From NCBI GenBank assembly GCA_028820845.1, contig JAPPII010000074.1, positions 62,001 to 126,000 on the forward strand: a DNA stretch of 64,000 nt, written 5' to 3'. The notes under the pieces are model-generated. The model saw only the letters and a list, made by a program, of their open reading frames with translations, was not told the origin of the DNA and did not search any database. Positions 51,750 through 60,101 of the stretch are shown here, one piece after another. The DNA is from Candidatus Poribacteria bacterium (GTDB taxonomy: Bacteria > Poribacteria > WGA-4E > WGA-3G). The translations under genes were made by a program, and so were the position numbers. How positions within the stretch are numbered: position 1 is the first letter of the stretch; each line of letters opens with the position of its first letter.

Positions 51750-53129
51750 CTATATTCTGCCGACCCCGATGTAATGAAAACCCGCAGCTTTTGCTTCTTC
51801 CGGCGAATAGACATTACGTCCATCAATGAGGATGCGGGTCTTCATCTGTTTGGCGAGTTTACGGAGTTCGAGTCTGTGATAGAGTTCCCATTCAGTGACA
51901 AGCACTAACGCATCCGCATTGTAGGCGAGTTCATCTATATTTTTTGTGAAGTAGAGGTTGGTGTTAGCAGATGGATCCCTTCCACTCAAAGCACGCTGCG
52001 CATTTTCAATAGCGATCGGATCGTGTGCGCGAACGGTTGCACCCTCAGCAATAAGTTCACGAATAATGTCAAGCGACGGGGCTTCTCTAACGTCATCCGT
52101 GTTAGGCTTGAATGCGAGACCGAGGATACCGATAGTTTTACCTTTGAGCGTCTTCAGAGCACCTTGCAATTTTTCGATGATATGCGCGCGTTGGCGAAAA
52201 TTAACGGTACGCGCGGCTTCCGTGATAGGCATCTCGTAGCCGGATTGCGCTGCGACCCCTAACAACGCTGAAGTATCTTTAGGGTAACAACTCCCACCCC
52301 ATCCGAGACCGGCACGGAGAAACTGATTTCCGATGCGAGCGTCGAGTCCAATACCACGCGCAACCTCCGTCACGTCTGCACTGACCTTTTCACAGAGTCC
52401 TCCAATTTCATTGATAAAACTGATCTTGAGGGCGAGGAATGTGTTCGCAGCATATTTAATCATCTCTGCACTGTTTGGATCGGTGGTCATCATCGGTGGC
52501 AAGTGGTAAGCCGACGGACGTGGAAATCCACTCGGTGGATCAAACGTCTGTTCGAGGATCGGTTTATAGAGGCGACGGAGGGTATCAATCGCTTCATCGC
52601 TATTGGCACCAACAACAATCCGATCCGGATACAGTGCGCCTTGTAACGCTAAACCTTCTTGTAAGAACTCCGGGTTTGAAGCAACGGACACATTTCCCTG
52701 AATACCACGTGTCGAAAAAACAGACTCGACAACCTTAGCGACGCGTTGGTTGGTGCCGATGGGAACCGTGGACTTAACGACGAGCGTATAGTGTCTATCG
52801 GGCAGACAGACTTCTGCAACTTCCCTCGCTGCTTGTTCAACGTGCTGTGTATCAGCTTCTCCATTCTTTTTCGGTGGTGTCCCGACAGCAATCAGAATCA
52901 GCTCTGAATCGGGGACGACCTCAGCGACGTTTGGCGTAAAACGGATGGTGTGCTGCACTTCTTCAAGAAGGTTCTGGATGCCGGGTTCGTGAATAGGGCT
53001 TTTCCCTTCGTGCAGAAGGTCTAATTTACTTTCGTCTTTCTCTACTATTGCGACATTGTGATTGAGGTAAGCGAGGACGACACCCGTGGTCAAACCGACG
53101 TATCCTGCTCCTATAATTGCAATCTTCAT
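51750..53129 (-). CDS. ugd: UDP-glucose 6-dehydrogenase
   Basis: A 459-residue enzyme oxidising UDP-glucose to UDP-glucuronate with two NAD+. The Rossmann motif IIGAGYVGLTTGVVLAYLNH opens the protein; VKSTVPIGTNQ, NPEFLQEG, and the active Cys in GWGGSCYPKDTSALL are conserved, with FKPNTDDVREAPS at the end. It makes glucuronate precursors for polysaccharides or glycosylation. Overlaps no neighbour; a MoxR ATPase and GHMP kinase gene follow upstream in the same direction. Confidence 0.95.
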   Translation of the reverse strand: MKIAIIGAGYVGLTTGVVLAYLNHNVAIVEKDESKLDLLHEGKSPIHEPGIQNLLEEVQHTIRFTPNVAEVVPDSELILIAVGTPPKKNGEADTQHVEQAAREVAEVCLPDRHYTLVVKSTVPIGTNQRVAKVVESVFSTRGIQGNVSVASNPEFLQEGLALQGALYPDRIVVGANSDEAIDTLRRLYKPILEQTFDPPSGFPRPSAYHLPPMMTTDPNSAEMIKYAANTFLALKISFINEIGGLCEKVSADVTEVARGIGLDARIGNQFLRAGLGWGGSCYPKDTSALLGVAAQSGYEMPITEAARTVNFRQRAHIIEKLQGALKTLKGKTIGILGLAFKPNTDDVREAPSLDIIRELIAEGATVRAHDPIAIENAQRALSGRDPSANTNLYFTKNIDELAYNADALVLVTEWELYHRLELRKLAKQMKTRILIDGRNVYSPEEAKAAGFHYIGVGRI

Positions 53130-53160
53130 TTTTTTTGCTATTGAATCTGGTCATCGTTCC

Positions 53161-53229
53161 TTTAACTTGGTGTGAATTCAACAACTTCAAGAACTCTTTG
53201 AAGTCGTTCGGTAGTTGGATCGTAGCCAT
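53161..53229 (-). pseudogene. N-terminal remnant of a nucleotidyltransferase gene
   Basis: The frame starting at ATG 53229 reads MATIQLPNDFKEFLKLLNSH, the conserved start of a nucleotidyltransferase family commonly paired with the protein at 53162-53389 and followed by VEYLLIGGYAV. Here the match stops after ~23 codons and the next gene is ugd. It overlaps its partner out of frame, as in intact pairs. Confidence 0.6.
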
Positions 53230-53389
53230 AATTAATCTGTCGCATCAATTCGAGGGCTGCCATACGTTCTTGTGGGGTTTTGGAATGCCAATATGCTTTA
53301 TCAGCCACATCTGCTTCTTCAAAAGAGGATAAAACTGAAAATTCCTCCTTATCCACTCTAAAACTATCAATCGCTCGCATTGCTTTCAT
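53162..53389 (-). CDS. small protein of nucleotidyltransferase-linked pair (putative antitoxin)
   Basis: A 75-residue acidic protein with EEADVADKAYWHSKTPQERMAALELMRQINYGYDPTTERLQRV. I know this type as the gene upstream of a nucleotidyltransferase in many genomes, so it may be an antitoxin-like partner. The partner here is only a remnant, so this one is an orphan. Its start is ATG 53389; the internal ATG at 53380 is also possible. Confidence 0.7.
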   Translation of the reverse strand: MKAMRAIDSFRVDKEEFSVLSSFEEADVADKAYWHSKTPQERMAALELMRQINYGYDPTTERLQRVLEVVEFTPS

Positions 53390-53398
53390 ATCCTCTAT

Positions 53399-54418
53399 TT
53401 ATTCAACCGGTGGGGGTTCAACGCTTTCCAGCAACCTATTGATAATATCTAAACTCGTGATACCGTCAGCCTCGGCGTTGAAATTCGTCAGAATTCGGTG
53501 GCGTAGGACGGGGATCGCAACAGCTTTAATATCTTCATAAGCGACATGATAGCGTCCGTGGAGGATGGCTCGCGCCTTTGCACCGAGAACGAGATATTGC
53601 GATGCTCGGGGGCCTGCTCCCCATTGGACCCAATCCTGAATGAAGTCGTATGCATCTGGGGCAGGACGCGTCTGCCTATTCAATTCCACGGCATACTCTA
53701 CAATCGCTTCAGCGATGGGGACTTTCCGGACGACCTGCTGTATTTGTAGGACCTCTTCTCCGGTGATAACGGCATTGATTTCCGGTTCATAAGCCGCTGT
53801 TGTTGTCATCACAATCTCTTTTTCAGAAGTTTTGTCTGGATAATCGAGGGTGATATGGAACATAAAGCGATCAAGTTGTGCTTCTGGTAGTGGGTAAGTC
53901 CCTTCTTGTTCAATTGGGTTCTGTGTCGCTAAAACAAAAAACGGGCGTTCCAAGAAATATGTTCTACCGCCTGCGGTGACCTGATATTCTTGCATGGCTT
54001 GTAAAAGTGCGGCTTGTGTTTTCGGAGGTGTTCGATTGATTTCATCGGCGAGAACGATATTGGCAAACACTGGACCCTTAATAAATCGGAAGGCACGTTT
54101 ACCGGTTCCATCTTCTTCAATAATATCGGTCCCTATAATGTCGGACGGCATTAGGTCTGGTGTAAATTGGATGCGGTTAAATGGCAATTTGAGAATTTGT
54201 GCGAATGTGCTAATGAGCAGCGTTTTTGCCAACCCCGGTACCCCAACCAACAAGCAGTGTCCCTGCGAAAAGAGCGCAATCAGGAGCTGCTCAATGACCT
54301 CGTTTTGTCCGATGATACGTTTTTTGAGTTCAGTTAGAATATTTTCTTTGGCTGTTTTTAATGTTTCAGCGATTTCTATATCAGTTGCAGGTTGCGTGGA
54401 GGGCATATCGTTTTTCAT
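53399..54418 (-). CDS. MoxR family AAA+ ATPase
   Basis: A 339-residue MoxR ATPase. Walker A is LVGVPGLAKTLL; Walker B is ILADEINRTPPKTQAALLQAMQE, sensor 1 is FVLATQNPIEQEGTYPLPEAQLDRF. C-terminal lid helix is present. MoxR ATPases act as chaperones for protein complexes, often with a vWA-domain partner; none lies next door. It directly follows the GHMP kinase gene (11-nt gap). Confidence 0.92.
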   Translation of the reverse strand: MKNDMPSTQPATDIEIAETLKTAKENILTELKKRIIGQNEVIEQLLIALFSQGHCLLVGVPGLAKTLLISTFAQILKLPFNRIQFTPDLMPSDIIGTDIIEEDGTGKRAFRFIKGPVFANIVLADEINRTPPKTQAALLQAMQEYQVTAGGRTYFLERPFFVLATQNPIEQEGTYPLPEAQLDRFMFHITLDYPDKTSEKEIVMTTTAAYEPEINAVITGEEVLQIQQVVRKVPIAEAIVEYAVELNRQTRPAPDAYDFIQDWVQWGAGPRASQYLVLGAKARAILHGRYHVAYEDIKAVAIPVLRHRILTNFNAEADGITSLDIINRLLESVEPPPVE

Positions 54419-54429
54419 ATATTTAAGGT

Positions 54430-55488
54430 TTAGTAGTTTGAGACTCTCCACATTTGGAGACCATCGAAATCGAAGTTGACATCAATAACGCGTGCACCAG
54501 CGTCTTCGAGTTTCTGGCGCACACTATGTTCGCGTGTCGGTTCACAGTAGAACAGGAGACACCCGCCACCACCGGCACCACACGCTTTTCCGCCGATGGC
54601 ACCGTGTGCTGTCGCGATTTTAAAAAGCTGCTCAATCTGCTCGTTTGTAACAGACGGGTGTAACTTTTTCTGATTCCGCCAATTTTGGGTGAGTAATTCG
54701 CCGAATTCGGTCAATCTGCCGCGCATCAGTGCCGTTTTTGTCGCCTCAGCGGTGGCTTTGAGCGTCTCTAAGGCATCGCGGACACTTGGATCGGCACTTT
54801 TATAGGCGGTTGTCACGTTCTGATGGATGTTGCCCGAGAGTCTCGGTTGCCCGGTATAACAAAGGACGAGATTTTTTTCAAGTTCGTAGCGGATCTGAGG
54901 AGGGAGTCTCAGCGGCGAAGTTTTGACCTCTTCCCCTTGGAATTCCATAAAATGAATACCACCGAGGGCACTCGCGTAATGGTCTTGCTTCCCACCGAGT
55001 ATACCGAGTTCATGGCGTTCGATAGTGCTGGCGAGTTCGGCGTATTCATACGGAAGATAGGTGGCTTCTTTGAGTGCGCCGAGGACGCTGACGAGGGCAA
55101 CTCCCATTGCTGCCGAAGTTCCCAATCCACTCCCAGGAGGGGCATTGGACTGTGTGATCAGGTCGAATCCACCGATCTGTATAGACATGCGCCGGACCCC
55201 TGCCTTTACTAAATCGATATTTCCATCGTATTCGAGTTGACGGACATCGTCGGCTTCAATGAAGGTATCGAAATCTGCGGAATAGATACGAATACTTTTA
55301 TCTAAAATCCGCTGCAGTTCAACGGAATCGTCCTGCGTTGTCTGACTTTCACAGCGGAGCGTGGCGTAAGCATACCGGTTGATTGCTCCGTTAACGACCA
55401 GCCCCTTTGAATGCTCGGTGAATAGGGCTACGTCGCTCCACCCCCCAGCAAAGTCAATTCGGACTGGAGCTCTCGCTCGGATTAGCAT
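54430..55488 (-). CDS. GHMP family sugar kinase (heptose/fucose kinase-like)
   Basis: A 352-residue GHMP kinase. N-terminal RAPVRIDFAGGWSDV, the Gly-rich ATP loop NAPPGSGLGTSAAMGVA, and C-terminal GAGGGGCLLFYCEP are diagnostic. The closest class is D-glycero-D-manno-heptose 7-phosphate kinase or L-fucokinase. With ugd downstream, it fits nucleotide-sugar or capsule/LPS precursor synthesis. ATG 55488 has CAGGAG. Confidence 0.88.
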   Translation of the reverse strand: MLIRARAPVRIDFAGGWSDVALFTEHSKGLVVNGAINRYAYATLRCESQTTQDDSVELQRILDKSIRIYSADFDTFIEADDVRQLEYDGNIDLVKAGVRRMSIQIGGFDLITQSNAPPGSGLGTSAAMGVALVSVLGALKEATYLPYEYAELASTIERHELGILGGKQDHYASALGGIHFMEFQGEEVKTSPLRLPPQIRYELEKNLVLCYTGQPRLSGNIHQNVTTAYKSADPSVRDALETLKATAEATKTALMRGRLTEFGELLTQNWRNQKKLHPSVTNEQIEQLFKIATAHGAIGGKACGAGGGGCLLFYCEPTREHSVRQKLEDAGARVIDVNFDFDGLQMWRVSNY

Positions 55489-55811
55489 GACGAGTCTCCT
55501 GACATCGGTTTTTACGAGCACGCTTGCAAAGAATATGTATAAAATAGTGCGAAAAGTAGACAAGCGAAACTACAGATCGGACAAACCGGAAATAGACACA
55601 TGCCCTCGCAAAAGATGATGAATACAAAAAATTGTGGCGAAGGTTAGCCGATAGTCGTATTGAAATATTTGGCAAGGGCAGTCTCTGTCGAGAAAGTGGT
55701 TAAAATAGTTGATGGTAGATGTAACGTGGAAAAGCCGCAGCTACCCCCGATTCGGAAACGGGGCATAGCCCCGCGGCTTTTCCCAGAAACTGAGCGAAAT
55801 AACCGCTAATC
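55489..55811. other. intergenic region between GHMP kinase and HU genes
   Basis: About 320 bp with only the HU terminator at 55728-55783 visible. No convincing ORF or promoter could be set by eye. Confidence 0.5.
55728..55783 (-). terminator. terminator of HU gene
   Basis: GGAAAAGCCGC (55728-55738) pairs exactly with GCGGCTTTTCC (55773-55783); an inner GGGGCATAGCCCC hairpin lies near the centre. On the minus strand the stem ends in CTTTTCC after the HU stop. Confidence 0.75.
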
Positions 55812-56093
55812 TTAGGCAGCAGCGTCGCGAAGCTTCTTACCAGCTTTGAAGACAGGGACGGTCTTCTCAGGAATACTGAGCGGTTCGCCAGTCTGTGGAT
55901 TGCGACCTGTACGGGCTGGCCGAACTTTGGCTTCAAATGTTCCGAAACCGATCAACCCAACGGAATCGCCGTTACTCAAAGCATCGCAAACAGTCGCAGC
56001 AAAAGCGTCAACAGCGGCTGTTGCCTCTTTCTTGCTAAGACCCGTCTGTTCGACAATACTGCTGACGACATCGTTCTTCATTAATTTTGCCAT
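55812..56093 (-). CDS. hup: HU family DNA-binding protein
   Basis: A 93-residue nucleoid protein: MAKLMKNDVVSSIVEQTGLSKKEATAAVDAFA, GLIGFGTFEAKVRPARTGRNPQTGEPLSIPE, and FKAGKKLRD. The GRNPQTGE motif is the DNA-binding arm of HU. It binds and bends DNA as a dimer. GAGG precedes the ATG at 56093; a consensus promoter lies upstream at 56220-56248. Confidence 0.95.
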   Translation of the reverse strand: MAKLMKNDVVSSIVEQTGLSKKEATAAVDAFAATVCDALSNGDSVGLIGFGTFEAKVRPARTGRNPQTGEPLSIPEKTVPVFKAGKKLRDAAA

Positions 56094-56219
56094 GTCAAAT
56101 GTTCCTCTAATTTTCAGCCCGAACAAGAAAACAATACGTCTGCTAAATAATTAAGAAACGTGGGTTCTCCCATATCGAGCGTAAATTGGATTTAACAAAA
56201 AACTAATAGTAGTAATTAT

Positions 56220-56248
56220 ATTATACTATACAAATATAGATATGTCAA
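56220..56248 (-). promoter_or_regulatory. consensus promoter for HU gene
   Basis: On the minus strand, TTGACA (56248-56243), a 17-bp spacer, and TATAAT (56225-56220). It lies ~125 bp before the HU ATG. Confidence 0.8.
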
Positions 56249-56255
56249 GATGAAT

Positions 56256-56420
56256 AGCACCCACAACCTGAAGATTGGGGCTTCGGCTTCGTAGCAACTG
56301 CGGTTTTCTCAAAGAGTCAACCGTCTTAGTATCGCTCCACCCGTAGGCAATTCCCCTATACCCTGAAAGAAATAGGTAAGGGCATATCGTGCGGAAACTT
56401 TCACGGCTATTCCTGCCTAC
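56256..56420 (-). other. structured non-coding segment downstream of the pseudoknot RNA
   Basis: On the minus strand, GTAGGCA/TGCCTAC (56420-56414 with 56349-56343), CGGTT/AACCG around a CTC-AAA-GAG hairpin (56323-56301), and a final CCCCAA...TTGTGGG hairpin (near 56280-56260). The 3' end with CTACGAAGCC and its hairpin resembles right-end RNA of IS605/IS1341 elements. No tnpB remains are visible, so the identity is tentative. Confidence 0.4.
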
Positions 56421-56606
56421 AAAAAAAAAGGAGAGTAGCAGTAATGCAACGTGCTGGCTTTCACCTCCGCTCCGAAACTTACGCGTGAACTGCTACCGAT
56501 ACATGTTTTTTACAAGGTCTCACTTGACACCCGCCACACACCATACGACTGGTGAGGATAGGACTCTCTCAAATGAGAGAGGTCGTATTCCTATCCAGCA
56601 AGTGTA
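56421..56606 (-). ncRNA. candidate structured RNA with 5' pseudoknot and terminator
   Basis: Transcription should start near 56605 from the promoter at 56612-56640. GGATAGGA/TCCTATCC (56596-56589 with 56563-56556) encloses CTCTCTC/GAGAGAG with a 4-nt loop, and ATACGAC (56588-56582) pairs with GTCGTAT (56549-56543), so the helices form a pseudoknot. CACTTG/CAAGTG (56604-56599 with 56526-56521) closes the domain. A further 8-bp helix, GTAGCAGT/ACTGCTAC (56496-56489 with 56442-56435), is followed by CTCC and T9 (56429-56421), an intrinsic terminator. No match to tmRNA, RNase P, 6S or SRP RNA motifs was recognised. Length ~185 nt. Confidence 0.55.
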
Positions 56607-56611
56607 ATATC

Positions 56612-56640
56612 ATTATACTACATTTTTAGGTGAATAACAA
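56612..56640 (-). promoter_or_regulatory. promoter of candidate structured RNA
   Basis: TTGTTA (56640-56635), 17-bp spacer, TATAAT (56617-56612) on the minus strand. Confidence 0.65.
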
Positions 56641-56935
56641 GTTTATTTTTCAATAACGCCATTAGTTTCCGCCTACATCCCGCAAACGAAAGCATAGAAT
56701 TCGATGCCGAATGTTAAAATTAATACCATAGATTGCGGAATTTGTCAAATTTTTTCTTTACAGCCATAAATCAAATTTTTAGCGGAATGATTGATTTTCA
56801 ATAGTTCCTTTGCCTGCCGATATTGAGTGGCTTGACCGAAATATTTGCTTTAAGCGGTACGTTTGTGGTAAAATTAATAAAATATAGTTTACTGAAGATT
56901 CCGCTTGAGTAACACAATAAAGGAAAATATCAAAA
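56641..56935. other. AT-rich intergenic region upstream of asd
   Basis: About 295 bp, AT rich. No gene seen; a weak TAAAAT-like -10 near 56868-56873 may serve asd. Confidence 0.4.
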
Positions 56936-57937
56936 ATGCATGAAAGTTATCGTGTAGCAGTTGTAGGCGCGACCGGTGCTGTCGGCAACACGATGTTGCA
57001 AATTTTAGAAGAACGAGGCTTCCCTATTGCCTCCTTGAAACTTCTGGCATCGCACCGTTCCGCTGGTGAGATTCTGTCCTTTAAAGATGCCCCAATTATC
57101 GTTGAAGAATTAACGCATGATTCCTTTGGAGATGTGGATGTCGTCTTTTCATCGGCGGGTGGGTCTGTCAGTCGCGAGTTCATTCCGACAGCTGTCGAAA
57201 AAGGAGCACTCGTCATTGACAACACAAGTGCCTTCCGTATGGATCCAGACACACCATTGGTTGTCCCTGAAGTTAATATGGATGCTGCACGGACACATAA
57301 CGGACTCATTGCCAATCCGAATTGTTCCACCATTCAGATGATGGTAGCACTTAAACCAATTTATGATGCCGTTGGTATCAAGAGGATCGTTGTTTCGACC
57401 TATCAGAGCGTTTCTGGCAAAAGTGGACGCGCTGTTATAGAATTGGTTCAGCAAACAAAGGACGCTCTCGAAGGGATACCGGTTACTTTAGATAAATTTC
57501 CACACCAGATGGCGTTCAACGTCGCCTTTGATTGGCCCTTTTTAGATGGCGGGGACAATGAGGAAGAGGTCAAAATGATCAATGAGACTCGGAAAATACT
57601 CGCCGATGACACAATTGGGGTCTCTGCTACAACCGTTCGAGTCCCAGTCTTCTACGCACATTCCGAATCCATAAACCTTGAAACACACGGAAAACTCACC
57701 GCAGCTGAAGCGAGAGAATGTCTCGCCACTGCTCCGGGTGTGAAACTTGTGGATGATCCGAGCAATCAGCAGTACCCACTTGCTATAGATGCTGCAGGCA
57801 AAGATGATGTTTACGTAGGTAGAATCCGGGATGATGCCTCGATAGAAAACGGTTTGAATCTTTGGGTCGTTGCGGACAACTTACGGAAAGGCGCAGCCTT
57901 AAATGCTATTCAGATAGCTGAGAACCTGCTGTTATAG
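56936..57937 (+). CDS. asd: aspartate-semialdehyde dehydrogenase
   Basis: A 333-residue enzyme: reduces aspartyl phosphate to aspartate semialdehyde for lysine, threonine, methionine and diaminopimelate. Motifs are VAVVGATGAVGNTMLQIL (NADP binding), SSAGGSVS, IANPNCSTIQMM (active Cys), and VYVGRIRDD near the end. It is followed at 15 nt by mtnK and then a DnaJ-like gene, forming a probable operon. AAAGGAAA precedes the ATG. Confidence 0.95.
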   Translation: MHESYRVAVVGATGAVGNTMLQILEERGFPIASLKLLASHRSAGEILSFKDAPIIVEELTHDSFGDVDVVFSSAGGSVSREFIPTAVEKGALVIDNTSAFRMDPDTPLVVPEVNMDAARTHNGLIANPNCSTIQMMVALKPIYDAVGIKRIVVSTYQSVSGKSGRAVIELVQQTKDALEGIPVTLDKFPHQMAFNVAFDWPFLDGGDNEEEVKMINETRKILADDTIGVSATTVRVPVFYAHSESINLETHGKLTAAEARECLATAPGVKLVDDPSNQQYPLAIDAAGKDDVYVGRIRDDASIENGLNLWVVADNLRKGAALNAIQIAENLLL

Positions 57938-57952
57938 TCGGGTGAAAAAGAT

Positions 57953-59089
57953 ATGGAACTCACCCTTGCGACTCTCCAAGACTACTTGTGTAGACGAGGG
58001 ACGGAGATAGGTGCATTTGAACCTGATACGGAGTTCCACATAGAAGAGATTGGTGATGGGAACCTTAATACAGTCTATCGCGTCTCGGATGCAACGCGCC
58101 CAGAGCATTCTCTCGTCTTAAAACATGCCCCACCATATATTAAGATATTGGGGCCCGATTACCCATTATCTACCAAACGTTTGATTTATGAATCCCGCGC
58201 ATTGGACGTTTACAATCGGTTGGTGAGTGGGGCTGTGCCTGTGCAATACAGCTTTGATGCAGATATGGCGGTCATAGCGATGGAAGACCTCCGAGACGCA
58301 CACGTGCTCCGAGACGATCTGATTGCTGGTATAGTGGACCTCACAATCCCTGAACAAATTGGACGGTTTATGGCGGTTGTGCATAGTCAGACGTATGTTG
58401 AGAACCTTGATAGTAAGACCGCGCAGCACTATAAACAGCAGTTTGCCAACACCACTATGCAGTTGATAACTGCCGATTATGTGTTCACCTTTCCCTATAC
58501 TGAACACGAGACGAACTTCTGGACTCCCGGATTAGCGTCTGATGTTCAGCAGTTGAAAATGGATACGGACTTTTTGCAGCGGGCAGCGCATCTAAAACAG
58601 GTTTTTCTGACTGCGCAGCAGGGCGTTACCCATGGTGACCTACATACAGGTAGCGTTCTGGTCCAAGACGACACAGCTAAAGTTATTGATGCCGAATTTG
58701 CCTTTTACGGTCCCGTTGGGTTTGACCTCGGATTATATTGGGCGAATTATCTGTTATCCTATTTTTCGCATCAAGGTGCCTTGCGCGTCCAATCGGCACT
58801 TAAAGCGGCGATTGTGCAAACGTGGCATACCTATAGTGCTGAGTTCAAAATGGTTAATGCTGCGTTGAAGGCGCAAATATTGCAGAATATCTTTCACGAT
58901 GCAGTTGGGTTTGCAGGATTGGAAATGCTACGTCGTCTCATCGGTGCCGCGCATGTCAAAGATATAGAAGGTATCGCTGATATGTCTCGGAAATTACGTA
59001 TAGAAAGAGCAGCCCTTCAATTCGGAACGCGACTGGTCAAACAACACCAATCTTTACATGATGTCGCATCGGTCATAGTGATGCTTTAA
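57953..59089 (+). CDS. mtnK: S-methyl-5-thioribose kinase
   Basis: A 378-residue kinase of the APH-like fold. It phosphorylates methylthioribose in the methionine salvage pathway. Motifs: GDGNLNTVYRVSD, VLKHAPPYIKILG, THGDLHTGSVLV (catalytic loop) and VIDAEFAFYGPVGFDLG. Length matches MtnK (~390-400). Its place after asd links methionine synthesis with salvage. No other mtn gene is in the window. Confidence 0.92.
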   Translation: MELTLATLQDYLCRRGTEIGAFEPDTEFHIEEIGDGNLNTVYRVSDATRPEHSLVLKHAPPYIKILGPDYPLSTKRLIYESRALDVYNRLVSGAVPVQYSFDADMAVIAMEDLRDAHVLRDDLIAGIVDLTIPEQIGRFMAVVHSQTYVENLDSKTAQHYKQQFANTTMQLITADYVFTFPYTEHETNFWTPGLASDVQQLKMDTDFLQRAAHLKQVFLTAQQGVTHGDLHTGSVLVQDDTAKVIDAEFAFYGPVGFDLGLYWANYLLSYFSHQGALRVQSALKAAIVQTWHTYSAEFKMVNAALKAQILQNIFHDAVGFAGLEMLRRLIGAAHVKDIEGIADMSRKLRIERAALQFGTRLVKQHQSLHDVASVIVML

Positions 59090-59134
59090 GATAATTGCGT
59101 ATGTACCGCGCAGCCTTTACAAGATAACATATTT

Positions 59135-60004
59135 ATGAGAGATTACTACGAAATCCTCGGTGTAGACCGAAGAGCAACTCCAGAAGAGATTAAAAAAGCC
59201 TATCGCAAACTTGCTGTTCAGTATCATCCGGATAAAAATCCGGGTGACAAAGGGGCAGAAGAGAAATTCAAGGAAGCATCGAATGCCTATTCGGTCCTTT
59301 CTGATCCAGAGAAGCGACGCGTCTATGATACGCGCGGGCATGCTGGCGTGAACAATATGGGATTTGAAGGTTATACGACGATGGACGACATCTTCGCGAA
59401 TCTGAACCTCGACGATATTTTTGGGCGCGGTGGGTTTGGTGGATTCGGTGGGTTCGGCGATGCGTTTGGTGATGCTTTTGGACAACGACGCACAACCGCT
59501 CCCACACGTGGACGCGACATTCGTATGAACATCAGTATCCCTTTCGGGGATGCCGTATTGGGTAGCAAGAAAGAGGTGACTGTCCGAGGAAAGCGGATCA
59601 CCCTTACAATTCCACCAAGTATTGAGAATGGGAAAACCTTACGCATTCGCGGGCAAGGCGAATCTCTCGGTATTGGTACTTCCGGCGATTTATTGGTGAC
59701 AGTTTCTGTGCAACCGCATCCGACGTTGACACGTGATGGCTTAGATCTGCTGACAGACGCAAAAATCTCTATGACAACTGCCGCATTAGGGGGTGCGGTT
59801 CGGGTGAAGACGCTAACTGAGGATGTGGATCTGAAGGTCCCACCAGGAGCGCAACCTGGGCAGCAGCTGCGTCTGCGTGGCCGAGGGGGAACGGATCCCT
59901 CTGGACGGAAAGGGGATTTACGGGTGCGATTGGTTGTGGAGATACCGAGATCGCTGTCGCGCAAGCAGCGGAATTTATTGAAGGAACTTGAGAAGACACT
60001 GTGA
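59135..60004 (+). CDS. CbpA-like DnaJ family protein
   Basis: A 289-residue type B J-domain protein. The J domain (residues ~1-70) has [20 protein letters not shown] and the HPD in [10 protein letters not shown] Gly/Phe-rich linker follows, then two beta domains ([33 protein letters not shown]). No Cys-rich zinc domain is present, so it is CbpA/DnaJ-B type, a DnaK co-chaperone. It follows mtnK by 45 bp. Confidence 0.92.
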   Translation: MRDYYEILGVDRRATPEEIKKAYRKLAVQYHPDKNPGDKGAEEKFKEASNAYSVLSDPEKRRVYDTRGHAGVNNMGFEGYTTMDDIFANLNLDDIFGRGGFGGFGGFGDAFGDAFGQRRTTAPTRGRDIRMNISIPFGDAVLGSKKEVTVRGKRITLTIPPSIENGKTLRIRGQGESLGIGTSGDLLVTVSVQPHPTLTRDGLDLLTDAKISMTTAALGGAVRVKTLTEDVDLKVPPGAQPGQQLRLRGRGGTDPSGRKGDLRVRLVVEIPRSLSRKQRNLLKELEKTL

Positions 60005-60101
60005 CAAATACAAACCAGCTAGCACCAAGCCTCAGCGTAATACGTGATTCAGAAAATAAAAATTGCTGATATGCATTGACAAATCGGTGTGTGGGCTTCG
60101 T

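Noticed and set aside
56256-56606. RNase P RNA or tmRNA
   Set aside because: Length fits, but the conserved RNase P core motifs (such as GAGGAAAGTCC) and tmRNA ends are absent.
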